This document shows positions 28,699-37,359 of a stretch of DNA of 64,000 bases, piece by piece. The notes beneath the pieces were generated by a model, which searched no databases, was not told where the DNA came from, and worked only from the letters and a program-made list of their open reading frames with translations. This DNA is from Proteiniphilum propionicum (GTDB lineage: Bacteria > Bacteroidota > Bacteroidia > Bacteroidales > Dysgonomonadaceae): the NCBI RefSeq assembly GCF_022267555.1, contig NZ_CP073586.1:3824501-3888500 (forward strand), read 5' to 3'. The translations under genes were made by a program, and so were the position numbers. Position 1 is the stretch's first letter. The number at the start of each line of letters is the position of its first letter.

Positions 28699-29664
28699 CT
28701 ATTCAATTATTATCATCTCGTTACTATTTTTTTTCCACGATAAAGATGTAATTTGCTCCAATATGCTTAAGGTCTCACTCAATGGTTCTTCATCAAGCGT
28801 GAATGATACCGGAGTATTCAACAAATCACTGTTATTACATTGGATTTCCACATTATACCATCGTTCCATTTGTGTAAAGACGTCTCTCAACCGTCTGTTT
28901 TCAAAGATCAGGCTGCTCTTTCTCCAACTGGTGTAATCAGTAGCATTTACATTTTTCACTATTGTTGATCCATCAATATGATTGTAAACAACTTGCTGAT
29001 TGGGTTTCATCTGCAATGCTTCTCCCGATTTATTAAATTTCAGGTTTATCTTGCCAGATTCTAAAACCGTTTCGGTTTTAGAGGATTCTCCGCAATCGCT
29101 CACCAGAAAAAGTGTGCCTAGCACTTCTATCGTTATATTGTCAGTTTCTACAACGAAATTCCTTCCTTGGTCTGGTTGCACATCGAAAAGCGCCTCTCCG
29201 GTTAACCTGACTTTCCGTGAATGGTTGAATTTGAGGGAATAACTAAGCATGCTGTGTGCATTAAGCCACACATGAGATCCGTCTGGTAGAAAGACCTCTT
29301 TTTTTGTATCTTCAGATGAGACCGTTAATATTTCGTCACCGAAAAACACATTTGGAAGAAACAACTGTAAACTGATCAGCAAAAGAATAACTGCAGCAGC
29401 CGCTCCCGAGATCCATTTTAATAGAGTGCGCCGTTTCCTCAGTTTTTGTCTTTCAAAGAATTTAATCAGTTGATTTCGCACAATTGTTTTATCTTGCAGC
29501 GCTATTGTTGATTCCTCCCAAGACTTTGCCATCTCCCGGAAATATGCTTTATTTTCTTTCGACTGTATTATCCAAAACTCCAACTGCTTCTTTTCTTCAG
29601 AACTAATTTCGTTATCAAGATATTTGGATATCAGTACATTATATTCAATTTGCTCATGTAGCAT
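28699..29664 (-). CDS. FecR-family anti-sigma factor
   Basis: This is an inner membrane protein of about 321 residues. It has a cytoplasmic N-terminal helix region (ISKYLDNEISSEEKKQLEFWI), one membrane segment (WISGAAAAVILLLISLQLFL), the periplasmic FecR domain (VFLPDGSHVWLNAHSMLSY, FDVQ) and a DUF4974-type end. It should hold the ECF sigma factor at 30132-30704 until the STN domain of SusC signals ligand. The start at 29664 is preferred over 29712 because AAGGAAGAAGT precedes it. About 470 bases separate it from the sigma gene, far more than usual; a MITE and a repeat block lie in that gap. Confidence 0.9.
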   Translation of the reverse strand: MLHEQIEYNVLISKYLDNEISSEEKKQLEFWIIQSKENKAYFREMAKSWEESTIALQDKTIVRNQLIKFFERQKLRKRRTLLKWISGAAAAVILLLISLQLFLPNVFFGDEILTVSSEDTKKEVFLPDGSHVWLNAHSMLSYSLKFNHSRKVRLTGEALFDVQPDQGRNFVVETDNITIEVLGTLFLVSDCGESSKTETVLESGKINLKFNKSGEALQMKPNQQVVYNHIDGSTIVKNVNATDYTSWRKSSLIFENRRLRDVFTQMERWYNVEIQCNNSDLLNTPVSFTLDEEPLSETLSILEQITSLSWKKNSNEMIIIE

Positions 29665-29763
29665 AGATACTTCTTCCTTATGGTGTTTTAATATATCACG
29701 AATGAGAAGCAAAATACCCTACCCTGTCTCGCATGTTTTTAAAATATAATTTTCGGATATAAT

Positions 29764-29896
29764 ATTTCAACACTTCGGCAATTTATTAAAACAATTCCTA
29801 TAATTCGCTGAATACCAGCAGAATATGGCACTTTTAAGAATCAAGGGTAACTTATTGACTGTCTTTATTATAAATTAAGTTTTAACGAGGCATTGA
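29764..29896. repeat. intergenic repeat block, copy 1
   Basis: From CAACACTTCGGCAATT to TTTTAACGAGGCATTGAT this block matches 63088-63214 along its whole length with scattered differences; a shared core is TTGACTGTC, a few bases, then ATTATAAAT. No ORF is conserved between the copies. It ends at the left flank of MITE B. A short part of it (CAATACTTCGGTAAT) recurs near 52059-52073. Confidence 0.6.
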
Positions 29897-29900
29897 TATT

Positions 29901-30008
29901 TGAGTCTGCTCCCAAAATACTTAAAAAAAATGTTTATTTTTAATACATTGGATGTCAATATCTTTTTTTGCCCGTTTGCAATAAAAGAAACTTTTTGGAG
30001 GGGACTCA
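29901..30008. mobile_element. MITE-like element B
   Basis: The 108-base element begins TGAGTCTGCTCCCAAAA and ends TTTTTGGAGGGGACTCA. The flanks TATT and CATT differ by one base, consistent with an aged 4-base target duplication. Its right end equals that of element A (GGAGGGGACTCA). It lies between the sigma gene and fecR and so lengthens that spacer. Confidence 0.7.
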
Positions 30009-30131
30009 CATTTTGAAGAAATATTGTTTTTCCTAATAATTTGTATGTGAATTATCTTCTTTACCGAGCCACATTTAATATTCAAAACCTATAAACATAG
30101 TCAGGTTTTTGTTAAGTTTTTCAAGTATAGT

Positions 30132-30704
30132 TTAGAAAAAATAGAATATATGACCGTTAAATAACTTAATAAAAAAGCAAGTTAAAGCTCCTAAATAGCC
30201 GGTTTTCAAGAGATGATCACGAATCGTTTGCAGTGCTTTTGATATATGCTTTTCTACTGTTTTAATGCTGATATTAAGTTTTTCAGCTATCTCCCTGTTT
30301 TTAAGGTCATCATGGCGACTTAATAAAAAAACCTGTTTGCACTTATCGGGTAATTCAGCAACGCAATTTGAAATTTCTTTTCCAATTTCGTCAGAATATA
30401 ATTGTTCGTCTAAAGTGAAAGCCGAATACATAATTTCGTCGCTAAGCGAGAATCTGTCAGAAATAGTAACCCTTTTATTATCTGATAATTTCAAAAAATC
30501 AAGACTACGATTATAAGTCAATTTATATAAATAAGGCTTTAATGACCTGGAGAGATCAAGACTGTTACGTTTCATCCAGCATTCAGTAAAAACATCTTGT
30601 ACAATATCTTCAGCAGAAGATGCATCGCCTACAATACGTATAGCAAAAAGATATAAAACTTTAAAATAGTTCTTATATATATTTTCAAAATATTCTCTAT
30701 CCAT
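30132..30704 (-). CDS. ECF-type sigma-70 factor (FecI-like)
   Basis: The 190-residue protein has sigma region 2 (FAIRIVGDASSAEDIVQDVFTECW) and region 4 (ELPDKCKQVFLLSRHDDLKNREIAEKLNISIKTVEKHISKAL) with the short linker of ECF factors. It should direct RNA polymerase to the SusC operon when released by the FecR protein downstream. The C-terminal tail (TGYLGALTCFFIKLFNGHIFYFF) is unusually hydrophobic; such tails are known in some Bacteroidota sigma factors of this type, but here it may be random extension. The stop lies 123 bases before MITE B. Confidence 0.92.
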   Translation of the reverse strand: MDREYFENIYKNYFKVLYLFAIRIVGDASSAEDIVQDVFTECWMKRNSLDLSRSLKPYLYKLTYNRSLDFLKLSDNKRVTISDRFSLSDEIMYSAFTLDEQLYSDEIGKEISNCVAELPDKCKQVFLLSRHDDLKNREIAEKLNISIKTVEKHISKALQTIRDHLLKTGYLGALTCFFIKLFNGHIFYFF

Positions 30705-30854
30705 TCACTTTTTTGATTGGAATCAAAGCTCAACCTTAAATATATCTTATTGTATGGGAAAATTATTTAAATAGCAAAGTTAAAGAATATCCTCCGATTA
30801 AACCAATATATAAAGAGTTAAATAATTATGAAAATACTTCAAAAGTATGACAAA

Positions 30855-32117
30855 TTAATTCAAACATTCGTTAAGCACTTTATCTCCCAATGCTTTTGCT
30901 TCAGCAACAGATTGAGGATCGGACAGATCAAATCGGTATGTTGACGGATCAGGAATGAGCAAATATGTTCCGGAAGGAACAATGTTGGGGTTTTGTATAT
31001 TTTTCTTATTTTCGAGATAGATGTACACCCAAAACTCCTTGTTCCCGAAAAGTTCCAAAGCCAGCAGTCGTAATGTTTTTCCTTCTTCGAGCATTATCTT
31101 CTTCTCCTCTTTTGCTTGAGCAGCAACTTCATTTACCGACTGAAAAACGGTGTCTGTCCGGGGAGTATAGACATTTTCAGTAGTATATTCTATTTCATTA
31201 TTTACTATTAGTGGCTCAACTTTTTTTGTTTGAACTCCCCTGAAAAAAAAAAGAGCTGCCAGAGCAATTGCCAAGCCTCCCAAAACAGGTATCAACACAG
31301 TAGGCCTCTTTTTTCGTTTTTTCTTTTCAGAACGAGAAGTTGTCACTGGCAACTTGTGCTCTATAATGCCAGAGGCAGTATTAACAGACATATGAACTTC
31401 TGCAGATGCAGAAGAATTGGATATTTCGATAACTTTTACAGGCGCAGGTTCCTGAATTGTTTCAGTAACTGCTTCTTGCGTTGTTTCCGGAGTTACTTCA
31501 GCTATTGATTTAGGTATTGCTCCAGCAAAAGTTTCGGGAACTGCTTCAGTTGTTGCACCATCACCAGATTCGGGAGCTGATTCAGGCGTTGTCTCAGATA
31601 TTCCGGCTGAAAGTGTAATTTCGGGAGCCTGAGTTATTGCTGTTTCTTCTTTTTCAGGATGCAATTGTACTGATTTGTTGGGCTCATCATTCTCCTCCAG
31701 ATCATCATATTCGTCTACTGGAATCACTACCTGAATTCCAGGTAAATCCACACCTTCATTAAGTAAAGTGGGTTCGAAATGCGAGAAAGAAATATTAACT
31801 GCTTCGTTCAAAGCCACGTCAGGGGTAAAAATCAACTCAAAAGGTAAAATCTCCTCTTCTGTTTTCAAGCTCAACATCTCAAAATCCACCTCAACAACGG
31901 GCGGTATCAGATATCGATCATTTGTTTCACTGTCTACAAGAATATATTCCGATTGAATACGGGTAAAAAACACTCCAAAATCATCAATAATAATCCGGTT
32001 GCTTTCCAACAGTTCAGCTTTAACTACGTCTATCACTGCATCCAACACTTCAGAAACTGCAATATCTGTCCAATCGAGGCGTTGAGCAATTTTGGCAATA
32101 AGGTCTTCGTTTGTCAT
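30855..32117 (-). CDS. HU-domain membrane protein with LysM-like end
   Basis: The 420-residue protein joins an HU/IHF-type DNA-binding domain (about 1-90, MTNEDLIAKIAQRLDWTDIAVSEVL, IIDDFGVFF), an acidic Thr/Pro/Glu-rich linker (about 150-250), a basic patch and one membrane segment (RPTVLIPVLGGLAIALAALFFF), and an outer domain like LysM (LEEGKTLRLLALELFGNKEFWVYIYLENK). It could tie nucleoid DNA to the envelope; this is inferred from the layout. Proteins like it are found next to rimO and ftsY in Bacteroidales, as here. The 78-base gap to rimO suggests cotranscription. Confidence 0.8.
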   Translation of the reverse strand: MTNEDLIAKIAQRLDWTDIAVSEVLDAVIDVVKAELLESNRIIIDDFGVFFTRIQSEYILVDSETNDRYLIPPVVEVDFEMLSLKTEEEILPFELIFTPDVALNEAVNISFSHFEPTLLNEGVDLPGIQVVIPVDEYDDLEENDEPNKSVQLHPEKEETAITQAPEITLSAGISETTPESAPESGDGATTEAVPETFAGAIPKSIAEVTPETTQEAVTETIQEPAPVKVIEISNSSASAEVHMSVNTASGIIEHKLPVTTSRSEKKKRKKRPTVLIPVLGGLAIALAALFFFRGVQTKKVEPLIVNNEIEYTTENVYTPRTDTVFQSVNEVAAQAKEEKKIMLEEGKTLRLLALELFGNKEFWVYIYLENKKNIQNPNIVPSGTYLLIPDPSTYRFDLSDPQSVAEAKALGDKVLNECLN

Positions 32118-32195
32118 GTTATACTATAAAGTTTTGATATCTGATTTAATCATAAATCCGATATCAGCTAAAAATTCAAAATCACATATCAAGTA

Positions 32196-33491
32196 TCAAT
32201 TTACTTTGCCAATTAAGTCAAAGGGCAATACAGACATTATAGTTACATCATAGAAGTCACCGATAGATAATTCCCGTTCTTTACTTATCAGCACCTCTCC
32301 GTCAACTTCCGGAGAATCGAATTCAGTACGTCCGATATAATAATCAGGATCTTCCCTGTCGATAATCACCTTCATAGTTCTACCCACTTTAGCTTCATTA
32401 ACAGACATAGCAATTCCCTCTTGTATCTTCATCAGCCTATCCATTCTTTCCTGCTTTACCGAGGCAGGTATATCGTCGGAATAGTGTTGATCATTATAGG
32501 TATCTTCTTCGTGCGAATATGGGAATGCTCCCAGGCGTTCAAAACGGCTATTCTCAACAAAACCAAGCAACTCCTGAAAATATTCGTCTGTTTCACCAGG
32601 ATGCCCCACCATCATAGTAGTTCGCAGATGTATTCCCGGCACTTCTTCACGAATGCGTTCTATCAGCTCAATAGTCTGTTGTCTGGTTATGTTTCTGCGC
32701 ATTATTTTCAGCATATTATCATTTATATGCTGCAGTGCAATATCAAGATATTTGCACACATTTTCTCTTTCACGTATTACCCGCAACAGGTCTGTCGGAA
32801 AATGTGCAGGATAGGCATAATGCAGACGGATCCATTCCACACCTTTTATGTCTGATACTCTTTCCACCAGTTCGGGAAGTTTCATGGTTTTGTACAGATC
32901 GAGTCCGTAATAAGTCAGATCCTGCGCTATAAACTGAAACTCCTTCACGCCTTCATCTGTAAGTCCACGTATCTCTCTTTCAATCTCTTCCATCGAACGT
33001 GATTTGTATTTACCAGTTATCAAAGGTATAGAACAGTATGAACAGGTTCTGTCGCAGCCTTCAGATATCTTTATATAGGCATAATGCGGAGGAGTAGAGA
33101 GTGTGCGATCGAATTCAAGTTCCTTGTAATACGACTTACCAAGATCGGCAATTAAGTTCTTCCAGTCGAACTTACCATAATATTTGTCCACTTCCGGAAT
33201 CTCTTCCAGCAGCTCATCCCTGTACCTTTCAGAAAGGCAACCCATCACAAACAGCTTCTTTAGCCTGTTCCTTTTCTTTGCTTCTGCAAATGACAAAATC
33301 ATATTTATGGACTCCTCTTTTGCATCACCGATAAATCCACAGGTATTAATCACGGCAATATCACCCCTTGGTGATTCTGAATCATGTTCTACTGTGTATC
33401 CGTTAGCTACAAGTTGTCTCATCAACAGCTCCGAATCTACAAGGTTCTTGGAGCAACCTAGCGTAACAACATCTATTCTGTTTTTAACCAT
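32196..33491 (-). CDS. rimO: ribosomal protein S12 methylthiotransferase
   Basis: The 431-residue radical-SAM enzyme adds a methylthio group to an aspartate of ribosomal protein S12. The N-terminal domain has TLGCSKNLVDSE and NTCGFIGDAKEES, whose cysteines bind the second iron-sulfur cluster. The radical-SAM CxxxCxxC is GCDRTCSYCSIP, and a TRAM domain ends the protein (RTEFDSPEVDGEVLI). The length fits RimO rather than MiaB. It lies 46 bases after ftsY. Confidence 0.95.
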   Translation of the reverse strand: MVKNRIDVVTLGCSKNLVDSELLMRQLVANGYTVEHDSESPRGDIAVINTCGFIGDAKEESINMILSFAEAKKRNRLKKLFVMGCLSERYRDELLEEIPEVDKYYGKFDWKNLIADLGKSYYKELEFDRTLSTPPHYAYIKISEGCDRTCSYCSIPLITGKYKSRSMEEIEREIRGLTDEGVKEFQFIAQDLTYYGLDLYKTMKLPELVERVSDIKGVEWIRLHYAYPAHFPTDLLRVIRERENVCKYLDIALQHINDNMLKIMRRNITRQQTIELIERIREEVPGIHLRTTMMVGHPGETDEYFQELLGFVENSRFERLGAFPYSHEEDTYNDQHYSDDIPASVKQERMDRLMKIQEGIAMSVNEAKVGRTMKVIIDREDPDYYIGRTEFDSPEVDGEVLISKERELSIGDFYDVTIMSVLPFDLIGKVN

Positions 33492-33537
33492 ATATCATTT
33501 TTACTCTCCAAAAGGCTTTACTATCCAAAAAGTTTCA

Positions 33538-34488
33538 TTATCCAAAAAGCGAATCAACAAATTCTTTCCTTCTGAACACCTGCAAATCTTCCATTCCTTC
33601 GCCCAGACCAATGTATTTCACGGGAATTTTGAATTGGTCAGAAATACCGATTACAACACCACCCTTGGCGGTACCATCGAGTTTTGTGATTGCCAGTGCC
33701 GTAACTTCTGTTGCTGATGTGAATTGTTTGGCCTGTTCAAATGCATTTTGCCCTGTAGAACCATCCAGAATAAGAAGTACCTCATGAGGTGCATCGGGTA
33801 CAATTTTACCCATCACGTTCTTAATCTTTGTGAGCTCATTCATCAGATTTACTTTGTTATGCAATCGGCCGGCAGTATCAATGATTACCACATCAGCGTT
33901 ATGCGATTTGGCAGAATTGATTGTATCAAAAGCTACAGATGCAGGGTCTGAACCCATCTTTTGTTTAATCACCTGCGCATCTGCTCTTTGCCCCCATATT
34001 TCAAGCTGTTCCACGGCTGCGGCACGAAAAGTATCGGCAGCTCCTAGATAAACTGATAAACCTCTCTGTTTAAACTGATATGCCAGCTTACCTATTGTTG
34101 TTGTCTTCCCCACTCCATTCACTCCAACAACCATAATCACATATGGCTTTACTCCTTCCCCTATGGAAAACTCCACAAGGTCGTTACTGTTATTTTCGAT
34201 AAGAAGATTTGCGATCTCATCACGCAGAATTTCGGTTAGTTCATCCGTTCCCACATATTTGTCACGGGCAACGCGTTCTTCAATTCGGTTTATTACCTTA
34301 AGGGTCGTATCAACCCCAACATCCGAAGTTACCAATACCTCTTCCAGGTTGTCCAGCACATCGTCATCAACCCTCGACTTGCCTGCAACGGCACGTGTGA
34401 TCTTCGAAAAGAAACTCGCTTTTGTTTTTTCAAGACCTTTATCCAATGTCTCTTTTTTCTCTTTCGAGAATCTGTCAAAAAAGCCCAT
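33538..34488 (-). CDS. ftsY: signal recognition particle receptor
   Basis: The 316-residue SRP-GTPase docks ribosome-nascent-chain complexes to the Sec translocon. It has a short N-terminal N-domain without the long acidic A-domain of enterobacteria, then the G motifs GVNGVGKTTTIGK, DTAGRL and TKLDGTAKGG. It follows the rpmB-rpmG-DUF4295 group beyond a terminator, so it probably has its own promoter in the roughly 100 bases upstream. Confidence 0.95.
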   Translation of the reverse strand: MGFFDRFSKEKKETLDKGLEKTKASFFSKITRAVAGKSRVDDDVLDNLEEVLVTSDVGVDTTLKVINRIEERVARDKYVGTDELTEILRDEIANLLIENNSNDLVEFSIGEGVKPYVIMVVGVNGVGKTTTIGKLAYQFKQRGLSVYLGAADTFRAAAVEQLEIWGQRADAQVIKQKMGSDPASVAFDTINSAKSHNADVVIIDTAGRLHNKVNLMNELTKIKNVMGKIVPDAPHEVLLILDGSTGQNAFEQAKQFTSATEVTALAITKLDGTAKGGVVIGISDQFKIPVKYIGLGEGMEDLQVFRRKEFVDSLFG

Positions 34489-34586
34489 TTATTAATTAAT
34501 GTTTAACGATAAATATTTATGATTTCCTATCTAACGCTTTTAATGTCTACCCGGAATATATTCTACAAATCTACAAAATAGTAAAT

Positions 34587-34618
34587 AAAAAACTTCCCTG
34601 CGTTTTGGCACAGGGAAG
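34587..34618 (-). terminator. terminator of the rpmB operon
   Basis: On the minus strand CTTCCCTG pairs with CAGGGAAG around a 10-base loop and six T follow. It lies just after the stop of the DUF4295 gene (34641). Confidence 0.85.
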
Positions 34619-34640
34619 CTTTTACATATATTTAACAGAT

Positions 34641-34802
34641 TTATTTAGAAAAATAATCTTTCACCCGATCGTTAAGGATCATCTCTTCTTTAAAACTATA
34701 TGCACCTGTCTTGGGCGACTTCACCATTCTTATTACTTTCGTGTGGCTGCGTCCCGTAGTCGTGTTTTTATCGCGGAAACCCGCAACTGCTTTCTTTGCC
34801 AT
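34641..34802 (-). CDS. DUF4295 small basic protein
   Basis: The 53-residue basic protein (MAKKAVAGFRDKNTTTGR... to MILNDRVKDYFSK) belongs to a short family confined to Bacteroidota and always found after rpmG. It is probably a ribosome-associated protein. It starts 14 bases after the rpmG stop and is the last gene before the terminator. Confidence 0.88.
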   Translation of the reverse strand: MAKKAVAGFRDKNTTTGRSHTKVIRMVKSPKTGAYSFKEEMILNDRVKDYFSK

Positions 34803-34816
34803 AGTCTATACTTGTT

Positions 34817-35005
34817 TTACTTGATTTCTTTGTGTACAGTCATTTTTTTAAGGATTGGATTGTACTTCTTTAACTCCAATCTTCCTGTAGTATTCTTTCT
34901 GTTCTTAGTGGTAATATATCTCGATGTGCCTGGCATACCACTCTCTTTGTGCTCTGTGCACTCAAGAATTACCTGCACTCTGTTACCCTTTGCTTTTTTC
35001 CCCAT
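34817..35005 (-). CDS. rpmG: 50S ribosomal protein L33
   Basis: The 62-residue protein has the bL33 pattern [27 protein letters not shown] and [12 protein letters not shown]. It has one cysteine, so it is not the four-cysteine zinc form. It is second in the rpmB-rpmG-DUF4295 operon. Confidence 0.95.
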   Translation of the reverse strand: MGKKAKGNRVQVILECTEHKESGMPGTSRYITTKNRKNTTGRLELKKYNPILKKMTVHKEIK

Positions 35006-35024
35006 AGCTGCTATCTCCTATTCG

Positions 35025-35264
35025 TTATGAATTTAAGTATCCTTTTGCAGCTGCTTGTTTCAAGGCTGCATCCAATCCAATTTTATTGATTGTACGGAGG
35101 CCTGATGCTGAAATATTCAGGTTAATCCAGCAATCTTCTTCCACCCAATAAAATTTCTTTCTGAACAAATTCACGTTGAACTTACGCTTCGTCTTCACAT
35201 TGGAGTGCGAAACGTTGTTCCCAACCATTGCTCTTTTTCCAGTTATTTGACAAATCTTAGACAT
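35025..35264 (-). CDS. rpmB: 50S ribosomal protein L28
   Basis: The 79-residue protein begins [21 protein letters not shown] and continues [10 protein letters not shown], typical of bL28. It is first of the three-gene ribosomal operon and has a consensus promoter 71 bases upstream. Confidence 0.95.
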   Translation of the reverse strand: MSKICQITGKRAMVGNNVSHSNVKTKRKFNVNLFRKKFYWVEEDCWINLNISASGLRTINKIGLDAALKQAAAKGYLNS

Positions 35265-35334
35265 TGCTATATAGTGTATTTTATTATTTCCGTTTTACTC
35301 ATAAAAGGAATAAACTTCCTGACAAATCAGGGCG

Positions 35335-35366
35335 CAAAATTAAGCATATTATTTTAATTAACCAAA
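35335..35366 (-). promoter_or_regulatory. Bacteroidota-type promoter of rpmB
   Basis: On the minus strand TTTG (35363-35366) is followed after exactly 20 bases by TAATTTTG (35335-35342). This fits the TTTG-N19-21-TAnnTTTG consensus of the primary sigma factor in this phylum. It is the best promoter seen in the window. Confidence 0.8.
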
Positions 35367-35750
35367 GTTTTTTGCAAATTAATTTATAAATAAACTACTG
35401 AACTTCCGTGTATATCCATGCTATAAATCCGGAGCCAAATGATAGTTTTACGATGTTTTGCGGGTCACCATTTACAAGCTACTAAAATTCTGCTTTTTAT
35501 CGGTAGTAGGCAGGCACTGGCCTCAAAACATTTTATGAATAATGATTTAGCTGTATAGTGAATACTTACAAAAGTAAAATAAAGCGTTGTGATACATTAA
35601 ATCGGTTCTCAGGTTCTCAGGTTTTCCGGAACAGGCTCAAATATCACATATCATGTTATATACGTATTGTGCACGCTCAGAATTTGCAACTGCCATCTCT
35701 ATACATTACCATACCGGAAGCCTTAGAATAATATCACCAAACCGGAAGCC
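35367..35750. other. gene-free stretch with short direct repeats
   Basis: No coding sequence is seen. GTTCTCAG is repeated in tandem near 35611. ACCGGAAGCCTTAGAA occurs at 35713-35728 and again at 35741-35756, 28 bases apart; the second copy includes the stop codon of the DUF4468 gene, so it is a duplicated gene end. Confidence 0.5.
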
Positions 35751-36311
35751 TTAGAAGGCCCCTGTTATTTCAGAATATAAACCGTTCAGAAATACGAGAG
35801 TGCCTTTTCGTATGTTGTTGCGTAGCTCACTCTCTTCACCGGCAGTGTTTACCGCCTGATTAGTAATTGTCTGCTCGGCAGTATATACTTTAGGGAAAAA
35901 TGAAGAGCCATCCTTTTGAGCGTTCTGATAAGTTATATCTCTTACCACAAGCATACAGCCGGCATTGGTGATGGTGGCATCAAACCGGTAATTCATTATC
36001 ATCTTCTCACGAACGCCATCACTATTTGCCGGAAGCAGTAATTCCGCCTTTGAGCTTACTGTCACCGAACGAGCTTTATCATCGAAACGAATTCCTGATA
36101 ACAACGGGCTGCCAGAATATTTTCCTTTCACCCATTTTTGTAAAACGTCATAATTCTGATTGGTCGTTAGTCTCTGATCTGTAATGATAAAATGGTCAAA
36201 AACAACCTTCCCGTTGACTACGGGCACAGTAGTAAAGCCCGCATCAATCTGTCCTTCAATATTAAACAAGCCAGCTATTAAAATACTAATAGTAATAATA
36301 TATTTCTTCAT
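35751..36311 (-). CDS. DUF4468-type secreted protein
   Basis: The 186-residue protein has a signal peptide (MKKYIITISILIAGLFNIEG) and one domain of the DUF4468 kind, marked by VFDHFIITDQRLTTNQNYDVLQKW and YRFDATITNAGCMLVVRDITY. The function of the family is unknown; it is common in Bacteroidota and often periplasmic. The start at 36311 is preferred to 36392 because it begins the signal peptide and AAGGAA stands just before it. It has no operon partner. Confidence 0.75.
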   Translation of the reverse strand: MKKYIITISILIAGLFNIEGQIDAGFTTVPVVNGKVVFDHFIITDQRLTTNQNYDVLQKWVKGKYSGSPLLSGIRFDDKARSVTVSSKAELLLPANSDGVREKMIMNYRFDATITNAGCMLVVRDITYQNAQKDGSSFFPKVYTAEQTITNQAVNTAGEESELRNNIRKGTLVFLNGLYSEITGAF

Positions 36312-36648
36312 AGAAGTTCCTTCAACTTTAAATTTATTCTTTTTCAGCAATAACAAAGACCAGTTTAAATAGTTCGTAAATTGTGTAATCAACCCTCTAC
36401 ATTAAACGGTAAATACTTTAATATATTTTTAACACTCAGTTTCTTTAATTGTTTAGTTCTCACTTAAAAAATGTATTATATAACAAAATAATGAATTTTT
36501 GAAATTAAATGTTAGACTTGAGACATAAGAAAAAGATTAATGATGCTTGTGACTTTAATAAAAAACAAGCTTTGAAATTTTATTTGTCACTAAAAACCAT
36601 TACTTTTGCATCTCGAAAATAAAACAAAACATTTTTTTCAAAAACAAT

Positions 36649-37353
36649 ATGTCTGCTAAAAAAACAAAAGAATCAAAGGCCGAAAAAAATTTCGAAAATA
36701 TTGGGGAAGCACTTACCACTACCGAACAATTCCTCGAAAAAAATCAGAAAGCCATTTTAACAGGACTACTGATAGTTATAGCTGCCGTTGGAATTTTTCT
36801 TGCCTATCACTATCTACATAAGTCACCCCGAAACGAAAAAGCGCAGTCAGCCATCTTTAAAGGCGAACGCTACTTTCAAGAGGGACAGGACTCACTTGCC
36901 ATTTTCGGGAACGGAAATGACTATATCGGGTTTGAGTCGATCATAAATCAGTATAAAGGGACTAAGACAGCCGATCTTGCACATGCTTATGCAGGTATCG
37001 CTTACAACAGGATGGGCAACCATGAGAAGGCTCTGGAACATCTGAAAAAATTCAAGGGAGGCGACCTGCTTATTACTCCGGCTGTGACTGGAGCAATAGG
37101 TGATGTATATATGAATATGGGACAGTCTGATAATGCTTTGTCATACTATCTGAAAGCAGCCAAAGACGCAAACGACGAAATGCTTAGCCCCATCTATTAT
37201 AAGAAGGCAGGTGAAACTTATTTGAGCCTTGCAGAATACGATAAAGCAATTGATATTTTCAAGCAGGTCAAAGATAATTATATCAATTCACCTGAAGCTC
37301 AGGAATCGGACAAATTTATTAAACAGGCTGAACTACTTAAAGAAACGAAATAA
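36649..37353 (+). CDS. membrane-anchored tetratricopeptide-repeat protein
   Basis: The 234-residue protein has a basic cytoplasmic start, one membrane segment (AILTGLLIVIAAVGIFLAYHYL, about 36-57) and at least four TPR-like helical pairs (AHAYAGIAYNRMGNHEKALEHL, GDVYMNMGQSDNALSYYLKA, GETYLSLAEYDKAIDIFKQV). It is a probable scaffold like YfgM-type proteins. A -7-like TACTTTTG (36601-36608) lies 41 bases upstream, but no TTTG stands at the right distance. It is followed 7 bases later by ribH, a pairing usual in Bacteroidales. Confidence 0.85.
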   Translation: MSAKKTKESKAEKNFENIGEALTTTEQFLEKNQKAILTGLLIVIAAVGIFLAYHYLHKSPRNEKAQSAIFKGERYFQEGQDSLAIFGNGNDYIGFESIINQYKGTKTADLAHAYAGIAYNRMGNHEKALEHLKKFKGGDLLITPAVTGAIGDVYMNMGQSDNALSYYLKAAKDANDEMLSPIYYKKAGETYLSLAEYDKAIDIFKQVKDNYINSPEAQESDKFIKQAELLKETK

Positions 37354-37359
37354 ACAAGA

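Noticed and set aside
35615-35635. Possible further MITE end (TTTTCCGGAACAGGCTCA, cf. TTTTCGGAGCGGACTCA)
   Set aside because: Only about three quarters of the bases agree and no second end or target duplication is found within 150 bases.
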